NCBI RefSeq assembly: GCF_900220995.1
Contig: NZ_OBQF01000003.1
Coordinates: 1-64,000, forward strand
Length of the DNA: 64,000 nucleotides
Direction: 5' to 3'
DNA from: Salinicoccus kekensis
GTDB lineage: Bacteria; Bacillota; Bacilli; Staphylococcales; Salinicoccaceae
Made by a program: the position numbers and the translations under genes. This document shows positions 52,422 through 61,578 of the stretch, one piece after another (position 1 is the first letter of the stretch; each line of letters opens with the position of its first letter). The notes under the pieces are model-generated. The model worked only from the letters and a program-made list of their open reading frames with translations, did not search any database and was not told where the DNA came from.

Positions 52422-52640
52422 TATTTTTAGAAAATATAAAAATTTTCACATAATGTTAAGCGTATCACACAGGGTATTACTGTCAAGTCCGGGAAATTCA
52501 CCCAAACCGCACAACTGTGCAGTCCAGAATTGCTCCATAATTCCATATTCAGTCTGCATATTAATCTCTCCTGTGTGGTAAAATGAAAACATCTTTATGT
52601 TTTTGGAATACCATCTATAACATGGAAAGCGGTGGATTGC

Positions 52641-54104
52641 ATGGCAAAGAAAGATTATAAAATGCTTGCGGAAAATATCATTGACCTTGTCGGCGGCCCG
52701 GAAAACATTGAGAGCGTCATTCATTGTGTGACACGTCTGCGATTTTATTTGAAGGATAAATCAAAGGCGGACACTGAAGAGATCAAGGATCTGGACGGCG
52801 TCATGGGTGTCGCCGAAGGGAGCGGCCAGTACCAGGTGGTCGTAGGTCCGGCGGTTGATGATATTTATAAAGAAGTGACTGCCCTGCTGCCTGCATCGGG
52901 TGAAGGCGGCCCGGAGAAAGGCGCGGAATTCGATGCTTCGGATCCGGACACCTTCTATGGCCGGGTCAAGAACAATTTCAATAAATTCATCGGCCTGATC
53001 ACGGCTTCGGTCATGCCGATCATCAACATCCTCGCTGCAGCAGGGATCATCAAAGGACTCCTTGCGGTGATGACAAGCTTTAATCTGGTCACCGATACAG
53101 GCAACGCCTACCTGATCATCAATGCGATGGCGGATGCCGTGTTCTACTTCCTGCCGGTGCTGGTCGGTTTCAATGCCGCAAAAAGGCTCGGCGGCAATCC
53201 GCTGCTCACAGCCGTCATCGGCGGGGTGATCATTCATCCGTCCATACTGGAAGCGGCGAATGCCGAAGCGAGCATATTTTCACTCGGCACATTCAACTTC
53301 CCGTTCATCGCCTATACATATTCGATCTTCCCGATGATCCTTGCCGCATGGTTGATCAAGAAGCTTGAGGACTGGCTGAAGACATGGGTGTCGTCCTATA
53401 TACAGGCGATCTTCATACCGATCGTCGTCATCGGCGTGGTCTCATCCATCACCCTCATCATCACGGGTCCGGTGTTGGTCGGCCTGTCATCCGGACTTGC
53501 GGACGGCCTTGAAACGATGCTGAATGCCAACGCACCGATCTTCGGCTTCATAATCAATGCGTTTTACCAGGTATTGGTCATCTTCGGCCTCCATTGGGGC
53601 ATCATACCGGTTTACGTCAACGACTTTGCGACACTCGGATACAGTTACTTATCCGCCATCGTCAGCATGACCATCGTCGGCCAGGCGGGTGCGGCACTTG
53701 CTGTGGCGGTCAAATCGAAAAAGGCGGAAATCAAGGAAATCGGCTATGCCGGTGCTTTTTCAGCATTTTGCGGCATCACTGAACCTGCCATCTACGGCAT
53801 CAACCTCAGGTTCAGGCGGCCGTTCATCTGCGCAAGCCTTGCGAGTGCCATCGGCGGGCTCCTGACCGGCCTGTTCGGCATCAACATGTGGAGCATCATC
53901 GGCTCGATCATTGGCCTGCCGTCCTACATCGATCCCGAACAGGGCATCACGGCAAACTTCTGGTATGCTGTGTTCGTCACATTCATGACCCTGTTCCTGG
54001 CATTCATCTTCACATATATCTGGGGATACAATGACAGTATGGTGATGGAGAAAAAGCGTGAAAAACCGAAGAATCCGGCGAAGATGGATTTTTCAAAGAA
54101 ATAA
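52641..54104 (+). CDS. PTS sugar transporter EIIBC, beta-glucoside/sucrose type
   Basis: 487 residues from ATG 52641; an upstream GTG lies inside the GGTGG ribosome-binding site. EIIB domain about 1-85 with the phosphocysteine in VIHCVTRLRF. EIIC from about 105 with ten or so membrane segments and the substrate-site motifs GLHWGIIPV and GITEPAIYGI. The EIIA domain found at the C-terminus of BglF-type proteins is absent, so phosphate must come from a separate EIIA. No glycosidase or antiterminator gene is adjacent, and the specific sugar is unknown. Confidence 0.88.
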   Translation: MAKKDYKMLAENIIDLVGGPENIESVIHCVTRLRFYLKDKSKADTEEIKDLDGVMGVAEGSGQYQVVVGPAVDDIYKEVTALLPASGEGGPEKGAEFDASDPDTFYGRVKNNFNKFIGLITASVMPIINILAAAGIIKGLLAVMTSFNLVTDTGNAYLIINAMADAVFYFLPVLVGFNAAKRLGGNPLLTAVIGGVIIHPSILEAANAEASIFSLGTFNFPFIAYTYSIFPMILAAWLIKKLEDWLKTWVSSYIQAIFIPIVVIGVVSSITLIITGPVLVGLSSGLADGLETMLNANAPIFGFIINAFYQVLVIFGLHWGIIPVYVNDFATLGYSYLSAIVSMTIVGQAGAALAVAVKSKKAEIKEIGYAGAFSAFCGITEPAIYGINLRFRRPFICASLASAIGGLLTGLFGINMWSIIGSIIGLPSYIDPEQGITANFWYAVFVTFMTLFLAFIFTYIWGYNDSMVMEKKREKPKNPAKMDFSKK

Positions 54105-54130
54105 AAACCAGCCCCGCGGCTGGTTTTTTT
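54104..54130 (+). terminator. Terminator of the PTS gene
   Basis: AACCAGCC and GGCTGGTT form a GC-rich stem, T-run of seven follows; it overlaps the end of the stop codon. Confidence 0.85.
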
Positions 54131-54135
54131 ATCGG

Positions 54136-54804
54136 TCATGTCAGCTGTGACTTGAACATGTTGTCGTAGCGCGCCAGTGTGAACGCGGCATAAAATGATA
54201 CAAGGGGTTTTTCGACAAGCTGTTCCTTCCATGCCTTCTCGAATGCATTATCGATGTTATAGTCCAGCACGGTGCCGTAGTATGTGGCATCATAGATTTT
54301 GCTCAAAATATGCGGGTTGTCATTGATGAGTACGGTCATCACCGTTTGGAAGGTCTCATTGAAATCCCCTGCATTCTTTTCGATCAGCTGGAGGAACGGC
54401 TCGATGCTTTTGGTGAACTCGATGATTTTATCCCTGATTTCGAGATTGAGCTTCTCAAGGTCTTCAGGCAGCTCGAGTTCGTGGAAATCCATGTCGCTCT
54501 GATTCAGGGTGAATTTGCCGAGCACTTCGTGCTCCATCGGGTAGTAGGGTTTATCGCCGTCCGTGAACACACCGTGTGTGCTCTGCATCAAAGACAGTTT
54601 CAGCAGATCGACTTTGATGAATGTGCGGCACAGCTCGACTGCGGAAAGATGGTTGAACCCCTCTTCCTTATAAGTCTCCTGGATTTTTTTGAAATGCGCC
54701 GCTTCTCCATCCATCATCCCGGGCAGATATCTTGAGCGCACCGTGAAACTTCTATAATCTTCAGCTTTAAGCAGATCCTCTTTCGTTTTCTTGTAGCTTT
54801 GCAT
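54136..54804 (-). CDS. Uncharacterised helical protein
   Basis: 222 residues from ATG 54804; an ATG twelve bases earlier abuts the AAAAGG ribosome-binding site. The protein is rich in Glu, Lys, Leu and Tyr, largely alpha-helical in appearance, with no membrane segment or signal peptide. Aromatic clusters such as GDKPYYPMEHEVLG and IYDATYYGTVLDYN are notable. I do not recognise a family, and catalytic motifs are not evident. It is transcribed alone, convergent with the PTS gene. Codon use is ordinary, so the gene is probably real. Confidence 0.6.
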   Translation of the reverse strand: MQSYKKTKEDLLKAEDYRSFTVRSRYLPGMMDGEAAHFKKIQETYKEEGFNHLSAVELCRTFIKVDLLKLSLMQSTHGVFTDGDKPYYPMEHEVLGKFTLNQSDMDFHELELPEDLEKLNLEIRDKIIEFTKSIEPFLQLIEKNAGDFNETFQTVMTVLINDNPHILSKIYDATYYGTVLDYNIDNAFEKAWKEQLVEKPLVSFYAAFTLARYDNMFKSQLT

Positions 54805-54816
54805 TGAAATACCCAT

Positions 54817-55070
54817 CCTTTTTAAGTCTTTGAAAGTATTTTAACATATCTCCAGGAGCTGGATGGCGCTCTGCTGCACAATCTGTGTATAATTGACACA
54901 TTATTTGGCAAAGTATCAATATTCCGTGTAATGCGGATTGAGAGGGTTAATTTATTTATCTTAATGCATTTTAAAGGGGGAGTGTATATAATTAATTTTA
55001 GGTTAAGATTGTAAAAAATATATGAAGTCAGTTATAGATAGCAGTAAGCTCAAAGTATCAAAGTGGAGGA
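54817..55070. other. Intergenic region upstream of the Na/Pi cotransporter
   Basis: 254 AT-rich bases without a gene. A TATAAT lies near 54986-54991 within GTGTATATAATTAAT. A TTAATGCATTTTAAAGGGGG stretch lies just before, but spacing to a -35 box is poor. No Pho box was recognised. Confidence 0.4.
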
Positions 55071-55076
55071 ATGAAA

Positions 55077-56750
55077 ATGGAACTCAGTCCGATGGAAGTA
55101 CTATTCATGTTTTTGGGTGGACTTGGTATATTTCTATACGGTATTAAAAGCATGGGTGATGGGCTTCAGGCTGCGGCGGGGGACCGGCTGCGGGAAATAC
55201 TGAACCGCATGACGACAAACCCTTTCCTTGGAATTTTGGCGGGGATACTCATCACTGCATTGATTCAAAGCAGCTCCGGAACGACCGCGATCACGATCGG
55301 TCTGGTATCTGCAGGTTTCATGACGTTAAGACAGGCGATCGGCGTCATCATGGGGGCGAATATCGGCACCACCATCACAGCTTTTGTGATCGGGCTCGAT
55401 ATCGGTGCCTATTCACTGCCCATACTGGCATTCGGCGTCATACTGCTGTTTTTCTTTAAAACGCCCAAGATCAACAATTACGGGCGCATCATCTTCGGAT
55501 TCGGTGCCCTGTTCTATGGTCTGGAATTGATGGGTGACGGTGTCAGGCCGCTTGCGGATCTGCAGGGCTTCTCAGACCTCATGCTGATGCTGTCTGAAAA
55601 TCCATTGCTCGGCTTTGCGGTGGGTACGGTGCTTACGGTCATCGTGCAGAGTTCAAGTGCGACCATCGCGATTTTACAGAACTTTTATATGAATGATCTC
55701 GTGGATCTGACCGCGGCCATTCCGATCCTTCTCGGGGACAACGTCGGTACGACGATCACAGCGGTGCTTGCGGCACTCGTCGGCACCATAGCGGCAAGGC
55801 GTGCAGCGGCGGTCCATGTCGTCTTCAACCTGTTCGGTGCGATCATCTTCATGCTCATCCTGCCTTTCTTCACCATGTTCGTGGGATATCTGGAGACGGC
55901 GCTCGACTTGAACGGCCGCATGACCATCGCATTCGCACACGGTTCATACAACCTGGCGAACACTTTGATACATCTGCCGCTGATCGGTTTCCTAGCATGG
56001 GTCGTGACGAAGCTTGTACCGGGTAAGGACTACGCGGAGGATTATCAGCCTGTCCATCTGGACAAATCACTGATGAAGCAGTCCCCGTCGATTGCACTGC
56101 AGGGCACCCAGAAGGAAATTCAGAATCTCGGCCAGCTGACACTCAGCATGCTTGAAGATGCGAGGGATTTCACCCAGGAGAACGATGCGAAGATTGAAAA
56201 GCGCATACGTGAAAAGGCAGGCGTAGTGGATGGACTGAATGAAAGCATCAGGAAATATCTGCAGGAGTTATCCAAGTATGATATTTCAAATGAGGATGCC
56301 ATCAGGCAGACGACATTGCTGGAAATCAACCGGATGCTTTATAAAGTCAGCGAACAGATCGTTGAATTTACAGACCTGAATATCAAGAAATACAATAAGA
56401 ACATCTATTTATCCGAATCCGCCCAGAAGGGACTGAATGATTTCATCAAGCATGTCGGCAAATCATTCAGGAAAGCTGTCAATGCCATCGATATATACAA
56501 TCCTCAGGATGTCGAAATGATTCTGGACATGACCCAGAAATCGACGAACATAGAGAATAAGCTGAGGAAGCAGCATGTGAAGCGGATGAATAAAGGCATC
56601 TGTTCCACGGACGGCGGCCACCTGTATGTCGATCTGATCAGCACTTTGGAAAGGATCGGCTACAATACACGCAATATTACAGAGCTGAACCTCGGTGATG
56701 ACGGTTCTGATACAGAACAAGAAGAAGAACAGATCGTTTTCGATCAGTAA
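55077..56750 (+). CDS. Na+/phosphate cotransporter family protein with PhoU-like tail
   Basis: 557 residues from ATG 55077, six bases after GTGGAGGA; the ATG at 55071 is too close. Two inverted PNaS repeats carry IQSSSGTTAITIGLVSAG (about 64-81) and VQSSSATIAILQNF (about 190-203), the QSSS motifs of NptA/NPT2-like transporters. About nine membrane segments reach residue 310. The C-terminal 230 residues are helical and PhoU-like. It imports phosphate with sodium, fitting a sodium-rich habitat. Monocistronic with a strong terminator. Confidence 0.88.
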   Translation: MELSPMEVLFMFLGGLGIFLYGIKSMGDGLQAAAGDRLREILNRMTTNPFLGILAGILITALIQSSSGTTAITIGLVSAGFMTLRQAIGVIMGANIGTTITAFVIGLDIGAYSLPILAFGVILLFFFKTPKINNYGRIIFGFGALFYGLELMGDGVRPLADLQGFSDLMLMLSENPLLGFAVGTVLTVIVQSSSATIAILQNFYMNDLVDLTAAIPILLGDNVGTTITAVLAALVGTIAARRAAAVHVVFNLFGAIIFMLILPFFTMFVGYLETALDLNGRMTIAFAHGSYNLANTLIHLPLIGFLAWVVTKLVPGKDYAEDYQPVHLDKSLMKQSPSIALQGTQKEIQNLGQLTLSMLEDARDFTQENDAKIEKRIREKAGVVDGLNESIRKYLQELSKYDISNEDAIRQTTLLEINRMLYKVSEQIVEFTDLNIKKYNKNIYLSESAQKGLNDFIKHVGKSFRKAVNAIDIYNPQDVEMILDMTQKSTNIENKLRKQHVKRMNKGICSTDGGHLYVDLISTLERIGYNTRNITELNLGDDGSDTEQEEEQIVFDQ

Positions 56751-56759
56751 GCCTGACAA

Positions 56760-56797
56760 CCCGGTTTTGGAATGCAGATTCCAGGACCGGGATTTTT
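56760..56797 (+). terminator. Terminator of the Na/Pi gene
   Basis: CCCGGTTTTGGAAT and ATTCCAGGACCGGG pair with a small internal mismatch, GCAG loop, then TTTTT. Confidence 0.85.
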
Positions 56798-56876
56798 ATT
56801 TTGAGCATGCCCATGAAGGGTTTTCCGGTTGTGTGATACAATCAGGATATTATTATAATGATGTGAGGAAATGTAA

Positions 56877-57299
56877 ATGAATCAACTATTGGATGTATCT
56901 GATGTCAACAAGGTCAAGTTCACTGCGGTCTCTTTCATTGATGATATCGTCGGTCTCGGCGAGAAGAAGATTGCCATCAACATAGAGCATTTCAGCCGCC
57001 TGGATCTGAAGGATGACCGGGTGGAGCTCGTCATTGACCGGAAATCGCTCGCTGACTATATGGAGGAACGCAATGAAGTCCTCCTGGAACATGAAAACTA
57101 TCCGGAGTTCGACCATGCCAACAGTATGCTCGTCATGCTGGAGTATGATTTCAACAGCATTGATAGGATCAAACTGTTCTATAAGGATGAAGGCAACTTG
57201 TCGGGTGAGTATGTCATCGACACTTCCGATGAGGAACTGGTCGATATGGAAAGCATGACTGAGGACGGGGAACTGGTCCTGAAGATCAGCTCCAAATGA
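56877..57299 (+). CDS. Uncharacterised small acidic protein
   Basis: 140 residues, rich in Asp, Glu, Ile and Val, with an alternating pattern suggestive of beta strands (KVKFTAVSFIDDIV, KIAINIEHFS, VELVIDRKS, GEYVIDTSDEEL). No signal peptide or membrane helix. I do not recognise a family. GAGGAA precedes the ATG at a usable distance. It is flanked by strong terminators on both sides and is thus an independent unit. The high acidity is consistent with a salt-adapted proteome. Confidence 0.65.
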   Translation: MNQLLDVSDVNKVKFTAVSFIDDIVGLGEKKIAINIEHFSRLDLKDDRVELVIDRKSLADYMEERNEVLLEHENYPEFDHANSMLVMLEYDFNSIDRIKLFYKDEGNLSGEYVIDTSDEELVDMESMTEDGELVLKISSK

Positions 57300-57304
57300 C
57301 CGTT

Positions 57305-57338
57305 AAAAAAGGATGAAGCAGCCGCTTCATCCTTTTTT
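57305..57338. terminator. Bidirectional terminator
   Basis: AAAAAAGGATGAAGC and GCTTCATCCTTTTTT form a perfect 15-bp stem with a 4-base loop, serving the small acidic protein gene and the convergent LLM operon. Confidence 0.93.
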
Positions 57339-57344
57339 CTATCC

Positions 57345-58670
57345 TTAAACCCTGGTTTTCTGTGCATATCTGTTCTCTTTGAATTTCAGGCCGAGCTCCC
57401 CGCGCAATGTATCACTTGCGTAAGAGGTGTCATAATAGCCTTTTTCCACGAGGTGCGGTATCACTTCATCCAGGAAATCATTGTATAATTCACCGAGCAC
57501 ATGAGGTGTCAGCACGAAGCCGTCGGCGGCACCCTCATCGATCCATGTGATGATCGTCTCCGCCACTTCTTCATAAGTCCCCATGAACGGTGTCTCACGT
57601 GTCGTTTCCTGGAGGGCGGTTTCCCGGAGTGTGAGGTTTTCTTCCTTCGCCCTTCTTTTGATTTCGTCGGTGGTCGACTGGAAACTGTTTTTGCCGACAT
57701 CCCCAAGTTCCGGGAAAGGGGCATCCAGATCGTACTGCGTAAAGTCATGATGGTCGAAATAACGGCCGAGGTAAGCGAGTGCCTCCTCCACGGTCACGAG
57801 ATTCTTTATCTCCTCATATCTTTCCCGGACTTCTTCACGGGACTTTCCGATGATCGGCGACAATACCGGGAAGACTTTGATTTCGTCTGCGCCCCTGCCC
57901 GCTTCGACTGCTTTTTGCTTCATGTCTTTGTATGCCTCTTTGGCCTGCTCCAGCGTACCGCCGTTGGTGAATACGGCATCCGCATGTTTTGCTGCAAACG
58001 CAGAACCTTTCTTCGAAGCGCCGGCCTGGAAAATGATCGGCTGCCCCTGCTCTGAACGGTCGATGTTGAGCGGGCCCTTCACCTGGAAGAACTCACCCTT
58101 ATAGTTCAGTTCATGCATCTTCTCCTTATCGAAATACCGGTTGTTTTCGGCATCACGTACGAAGGCATCATCCTCCCATGAATCCCACAGGCCCTGGACG
58201 ACTTCGATGTGTTCCTCGGCGATGTCATACCGTAGGCTGTGATCGGGATGTTTATCCTTGCTGAAGTTATCCGCGCTGCCTTCCAGCGGGGAAGTCACGA
58301 CATTCCACCCTGCACGGCCCCCGCTGATCTTATCGATGGAAGCAAGCTGCCTTGCGATGGTGAAAGGCTCGCTGTATGAAGTGGAGATCGTGCCGACCAG
58401 ACCGATCCTGCTGGTCATCGGGGCGAGTGCTGCGAGTATCGTCAGCGGCTCAAAACGGCTCAGGAAATGAGGTATGGATTTTTCATTGATGTAGAGGCCG
58501 TCGGCGACGAAGACGAAGGAGAATCCCGCATCTTCTGCTCGTTTCGTGACACTCAGGTAATGTTCGAAATTCGTGCTGGCATCGGACGGTACATCAGCAC
58601 TGCGCCATGCGTTCATATGGCCGCCGGGCCCGTGGAGCATGACGCCGAACTGTACTTTTTTACTGGTCAT
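57345..58670 (-). CDS. FMN-dependent monooxygenase, NtaA/SnaA/DszA family
   Basis: 441 residues. LLM barrel with FVFVADGLYINEKSI, LVGTISTSYSEPFTIARQLASIDKISGGRAGWNVVTS and PIIFQAGASKKGSAFAAKHADAVF, all typical for the NtaA/SnaA/DszA group. These enzymes oxidise nitrilotriacetate, pristinamycin precursors, dibenzothiophene sulfone, alkanesulfonates and similar compounds, using FMNH2 from a partner reductase. Its ATG overlaps the stop of the upstream LLM gene by four bases (ATGA), so the two are translationally coupled. No flavin reductase is adjacent; substrate unknown. Confidence 0.88.
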   Translation of the reverse strand: MTSKKVQFGVMLHGPGGHMNAWRSADVPSDASTNFEHYLSVTKRAEDAGFSFVFVADGLYINEKSIPHFLSRFEPLTILAALAPMTSRIGLVGTISTSYSEPFTIARQLASIDKISGGRAGWNVVTSPLEGSADNFSKDKHPDHSLRYDIAEEHIEVVQGLWDSWEDDAFVRDAENNRYFDKEKMHELNYKGEFFQVKGPLNIDRSEQGQPIIFQAGASKKGSAFAAKHADAVFTNGGTLEQAKEAYKDMKQKAVEAGRGADEIKVFPVLSPIIGKSREEVRERYEEIKNLVTVEEALAYLGRYFDHHDFTQYDLDAPFPELGDVGKNSFQSTTDEIKRRAKEENLTLRETALQETTRETPFMGTYEEVAETIITWIDEGAADGFVLTPHVLGELYNDFLDEVIPHLVEKGYYDTSYASDTLRGELGLKFKENRYAQKTRV

Positions 58671-59668
58671 ATAATCCCTGCTTTCTCTCTGTTATGAATC
58701 GTATTGACAGGTGCCAGAGCTTCGATTGTACGGGTGCGGATGTCCGCGTCGGTGCTCGGCAGATGGAACATGAATTCATCGATATAATTATTTTCATTCA
58801 GTTTTGAGAGCTGCTTCAGCACCTCGCCGGCGCTGCCCATGATGATGTTCGGCTTTTTCTTTGTCACTTCTATCTCTTCATCGGAATTCCTGACAAAATT
58901 CTCCGCCTGGGCTTTTGTGATGACGCGGAGCGATCTGCCGTCCTTGAACGATAATTGATAGTATTCGTTTTCCCGGATGGCAGCCTGCCTGTCCGCTTCC
59001 TCCTCAATCACAAGGACCGATAATGCAACGATGAACCTGCCGCGCCTGACATTGTTTTTATAGTTCATGGCGGCTTCATCCAGAAGGTCCACGTCGTTAT
59101 TGATGAAATGTGCAAACATATAATTGACGTTTTCTTCAGCTGCGAACAGCGCCGACTCTATACTGCCGCCAAGAAGGAATAACCCCGGGGGATTTGATGT
59201 GTCCGGTGAGATCTTCAATTCTTCTGCATCGGCATGTGTGCTGTTCAAATATTTTTTCAGTTCAATGAAACGGTCATTGAACGGGGCCCTGTCCTCTTTC
59301 AGTTCACACTGGAGCGCCTTTGTGGCAAGCGGCGTGCCGCCGGGCGCTTTGCCGATGCCGAGATCTACCCTGCCCGCTGCAAGGTGGTTGATCAGCTGGA
59401 ACTGTTCTGCGACATGGAATGGATTATGGTGGGACAGCATGATGCCGCCTGCGCCGATATGTATTTTCCGGGTGTGTGCAGCAAGATGCGAAACGAGCAC
59501 TTCCGGAGCCGTACCGATCAATGTGTCGAGGTTATGGTGTTCCGAGACGAAGAACCTTTTGTATCCCAGGTTTTCTGCAAGGACTGCAAGCTCGATCGTA
59601 TTCTGCAGTGACTCCCCGACCGTGTGTCCTTTAAGGATCGGACTTTGGTTTAATATACTGAATTCCAT
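58667..59668 (-). CDS. LLM class flavin-dependent oxidoreductase, MsnO8-like
   Basis: 333 residues from ATG 59668, which follows GAGGGTGA; an earlier in-frame start is rejected. FFVSEHHNLDTLIGTAPEVL, IHIGAGGIMLSHHNPFHVAEQF and RVDLGIGKAPGGTP are group-1 luciferase-like motifs. It is a clear paralogue of the LLM protein at 6092-7093. It is the first gene of a two-gene operon with an NtaA-type monooxygenase, which suggests sequential oxidations of one compound, perhaps a sulfur- or nitrogen-containing one. That link is inference. Confidence 0.87.
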   Translation of the reverse strand: MEFSILNQSPILKGHTVGESLQNTIELAVLAENLGYKRFFVSEHHNLDTLIGTAPEVLVSHLAAHTRKIHIGAGGIMLSHHNPFHVAEQFQLINHLAAGRVDLGIGKAPGGTPLATKALQCELKEDRAPFNDRFIELKKYLNSTHADAEELKISPDTSNPPGLFLLGGSIESALFAAEENVNYMFAHFINNDVDLLDEAAMNYKNNVRRGRFIVALSVLVIEEEADRQAAIRENEYYQLSFKDGRSLRVITKAQAENFVRNSDEEIEVTKKKPNIIMGSAGEVLKQLSKLNENNYIDEFMFHLPSTDADIRTRTIEALAPVNTIHNREKAGII

Positions 59669-59787
59669 ATGAATCACCCTCACTTAATAACATACTCATC
59701 AAGTATGATTTAAATCCATACTAACATGATATGAATAAGAATCAAGGTTTTTATTGAAAAGTCGGAAAAATTGCCGCATGGAGATAA

Positions 59788-59828
59788 TAAAAAAGCCATC
59801 ATATCCCGATGATCAGGAAATGATGGCT
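59788..59828 (-). terminator. Terminator of the sodium:solute symporter operon
   Basis: AGCCATCAT and ATGATGGCT pair over 9 bp with a 17-base loop; the minus strand continues TTTTTTATTA. Confidence 0.78.
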
Positions 59829-59833
59829 GTTGG

Positions 59834-61345
59834 TCATGTTCTTGTATATTCCGGGCTCCCTTCCACTGTAGATGTTTCGGTTTTTTCGGCCGGCACTCTG
59901 CCGAATATGAAGCTGCCGCCGACATAGATTGCAACGTTGATCATCAGACCCCATATGCCGCTGAATATGCCAAGCGGGGTGAGCCCGAGGAAGGTGAAAG
60001 CTGCCGCAACCAGTGCACCGACCAGCATGCCAGTGAAGACGGACTTCGCATGGCTGCGTTCCCAATACAGTCCAAGGATGATTGCAGGTGCGACCTGGAT
60101 CAATATTTCGAGTTTAAGGACGAAGATCTGATACAGGGTGCCGGGCGGGTTCCATGCGACGAGCAGCAGGAACGCAACGACGATGACACCGATGATTTTA
60201 CCGATGTGTATCTTCTTCGTATCGGATGCTTCCGGATTGATGTATCTGCCGTAAATGTCCTTTGATATGATGGATGAGAATGTCAGCAGCACCGAATCCG
60301 CCGTGGATACGATTGCTGCAATGATGCCCCCGAACAGAAGCACCATCGCGATATAGAAGATGATGTTCTGGTTGGCGATTGTACTGGCCATGATGCCGAC
60401 AAGCTGTTCCGACTGTTCGACTGAAAGATCCGGATAGGCGGTGTAGGCCATGATGCCGATGAAGAAGACGACACCTGCAGTCAAAAAGGGCATCCATGCC
60501 ATCTGTGTGAACGAGCGTTTCAAGGCACGCTCGTTCTTAGCGGAGAATATCCGCTGTATGGCATTCGGGTAGACCGCCGCCCCGATTCCGACAAGGATCA
60601 GGAAGTTGCTCCACCTGACAAGGCCGCCGCCTTCCGGCACTCCAAGATTTTCAGGGGAGTAGGTGCGCATATACTCGCCGGCAGCGGGCACTCCACCGAA
60701 GTAGACGATGGTCCCGATCAGCAGCATGAAGACCCCCACAAGAAGGGCGACCCCCTGCATCGTATCCGTATAGGCGACTGAACGCATACCGCCGAGCCAG
60801 CCGTAGGCGATCATGATCAGTATGAAGAATATCACCCCGGCCTGATAAGGCACAGTGCCGCCTGTAAGTCCTGAGACACCCTGCCCGATTGCAACGAACT
60901 GTTCGAGAAGGAAGTTCGCCAGTGCATACAGCATGATGATTGCAGCAAGGATTGAAACCGCCTTTGATTTGAATTTCATCTCCAGCCAGTCTACCGGCGT
61001 GATTATATTATGTTTTTTACCGAGTTTGTACATTCTCGGTGCAAAGCTCAAATAGACAAGGATGATCATGATGAAAAACGGTATGGTCACAAGGTTCGCA
61101 TAGCCGACACGGTACGCCTCCGCTGAATAACCGACCACCGTATTCCCGCTGTACTGGGTGGCAAAGAAGGTGAAGAACAGCACCATCGTCCCCAGGCCGC
61201 GTCCGCCCAGATAATATTCGTCCATGCTGCTGTGGACGTTTTTATTCCTCAAATATGTAATGACGCCGATGCCGAGCATGATCAGTCCGTAGAACAGCAT
61301 GATCAGGATGCCGGACATTCCTGAAAAAGCCAAATCCATTTCCAT
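59834..61345 (-). CDS. Sodium:solute symporter family protein
   Basis: 503 residues, about 13 membrane segments. DEYYLGGRGLGTMVLFFTFFATQYSGNTVVGYS at about 37-70 is the SSS start; GWLGGMRSVAYTDTMQG and ADSVLLTFSSIISKDIYGRY (sodium-site region) follow. SSS proteins import sugars, amino acids, pantothenate or carboxylates with sodium. The preceding DUF3311 gene ends two bases before this start, a common pairing in which the small protein probably assists the transporter. A cre-like box upstream suggests that the substrate is a carbon source. Confidence 0.88.
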   Translation of the reverse strand: MEMDLAFSGMSGILIMLFYGLIMLGIGVITYLRNKNVHSSMDEYYLGGRGLGTMVLFFTFFATQYSGNTVVGYSAEAYRVGYANLVTIPFFIMIILVYLSFAPRMYKLGKKHNIITPVDWLEMKFKSKAVSILAAIIMLYALANFLLEQFVAIGQGVSGLTGGTVPYQAGVIFFILIMIAYGWLGGMRSVAYTDTMQGVALLVGVFMLLIGTIVYFGGVPAAGEYMRTYSPENLGVPEGGGLVRWSNFLILVGIGAAVYPNAIQRIFSAKNERALKRSFTQMAWMPFLTAGVVFFIGIMAYTAYPDLSVEQSEQLVGIMASTIANQNIIFYIAMVLLFGGIIAAIVSTADSVLLTFSSIISKDIYGRYINPEASDTKKIHIGKIIGVIVVAFLLLVAWNPPGTLYQIFVLKLEILIQVAPAIILGLYWERSHAKSVFTGMLVGALVAAAFTFLGLTPLGIFSGIWGLMINVAIYVGGSFIFGRVPAEKTETSTVEGSPEYTRT

Positions 61346-61347
61346 GA

Positions 61348-61578
61348 TTACTTCTCCTCCCCGTTTTCTTCCTCATCCAGAGTATCCCAGTGATAATGGA
61401 TGACGTATGTGATGTAAAGCGATAAGACGATGCTCATGATGATGATGACGATTGCCCAGAGCGGTACGCCATAGATGAGCACAGGCTCTCCCCCGGACGG
61501 GAAGTACCATGGGTTCAGCATGATGAAGATGACCAGAAAGCCGAGCCAGATTTTCTTATTTTTGATGGGTTCCTTCAT
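61348..61578 (-). CDS. DUF3311 small membrane protein, symporter partner
   Basis: 76 residues from ATG 61578, directly after GGAGGAGAAGGA; a frame start 21 bases earlier overlaps that site and is rejected. Two membrane helices (KIWLGFLVIFIMLNPWYFPS and LWAIVIIIMSIVLSLYITYVI) and an acidic tail. Members of DUF3311 are encoded immediately before SSS transporters in many Firmicutes and may be a stability or coupling subunit. The gap to the symporter is two bases. Confidence 0.82.
   Translation of the reverse strand: MKEPIKNKKIWLGFLVIFIMLNPWYFPSGGEPVLIYGVPLWAIVIIIMSIVLSLYITYVIHYHWDTLDEEENGEEK

Noticed and set aside
52440-52640. cre-like TTAAGCGTATCACA and a LicT-type antiterminator before the PTS gene
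   Set aside because: The word fits the cre consensus poorly when aligned on CG, and no antiterminator/terminator pair was found.
52761-53237. 158-codon frame opposite the PTS EIIBC gene
   Set aside because: His/Asp-rich mirror of the membrane protein coding strand; not a gene.
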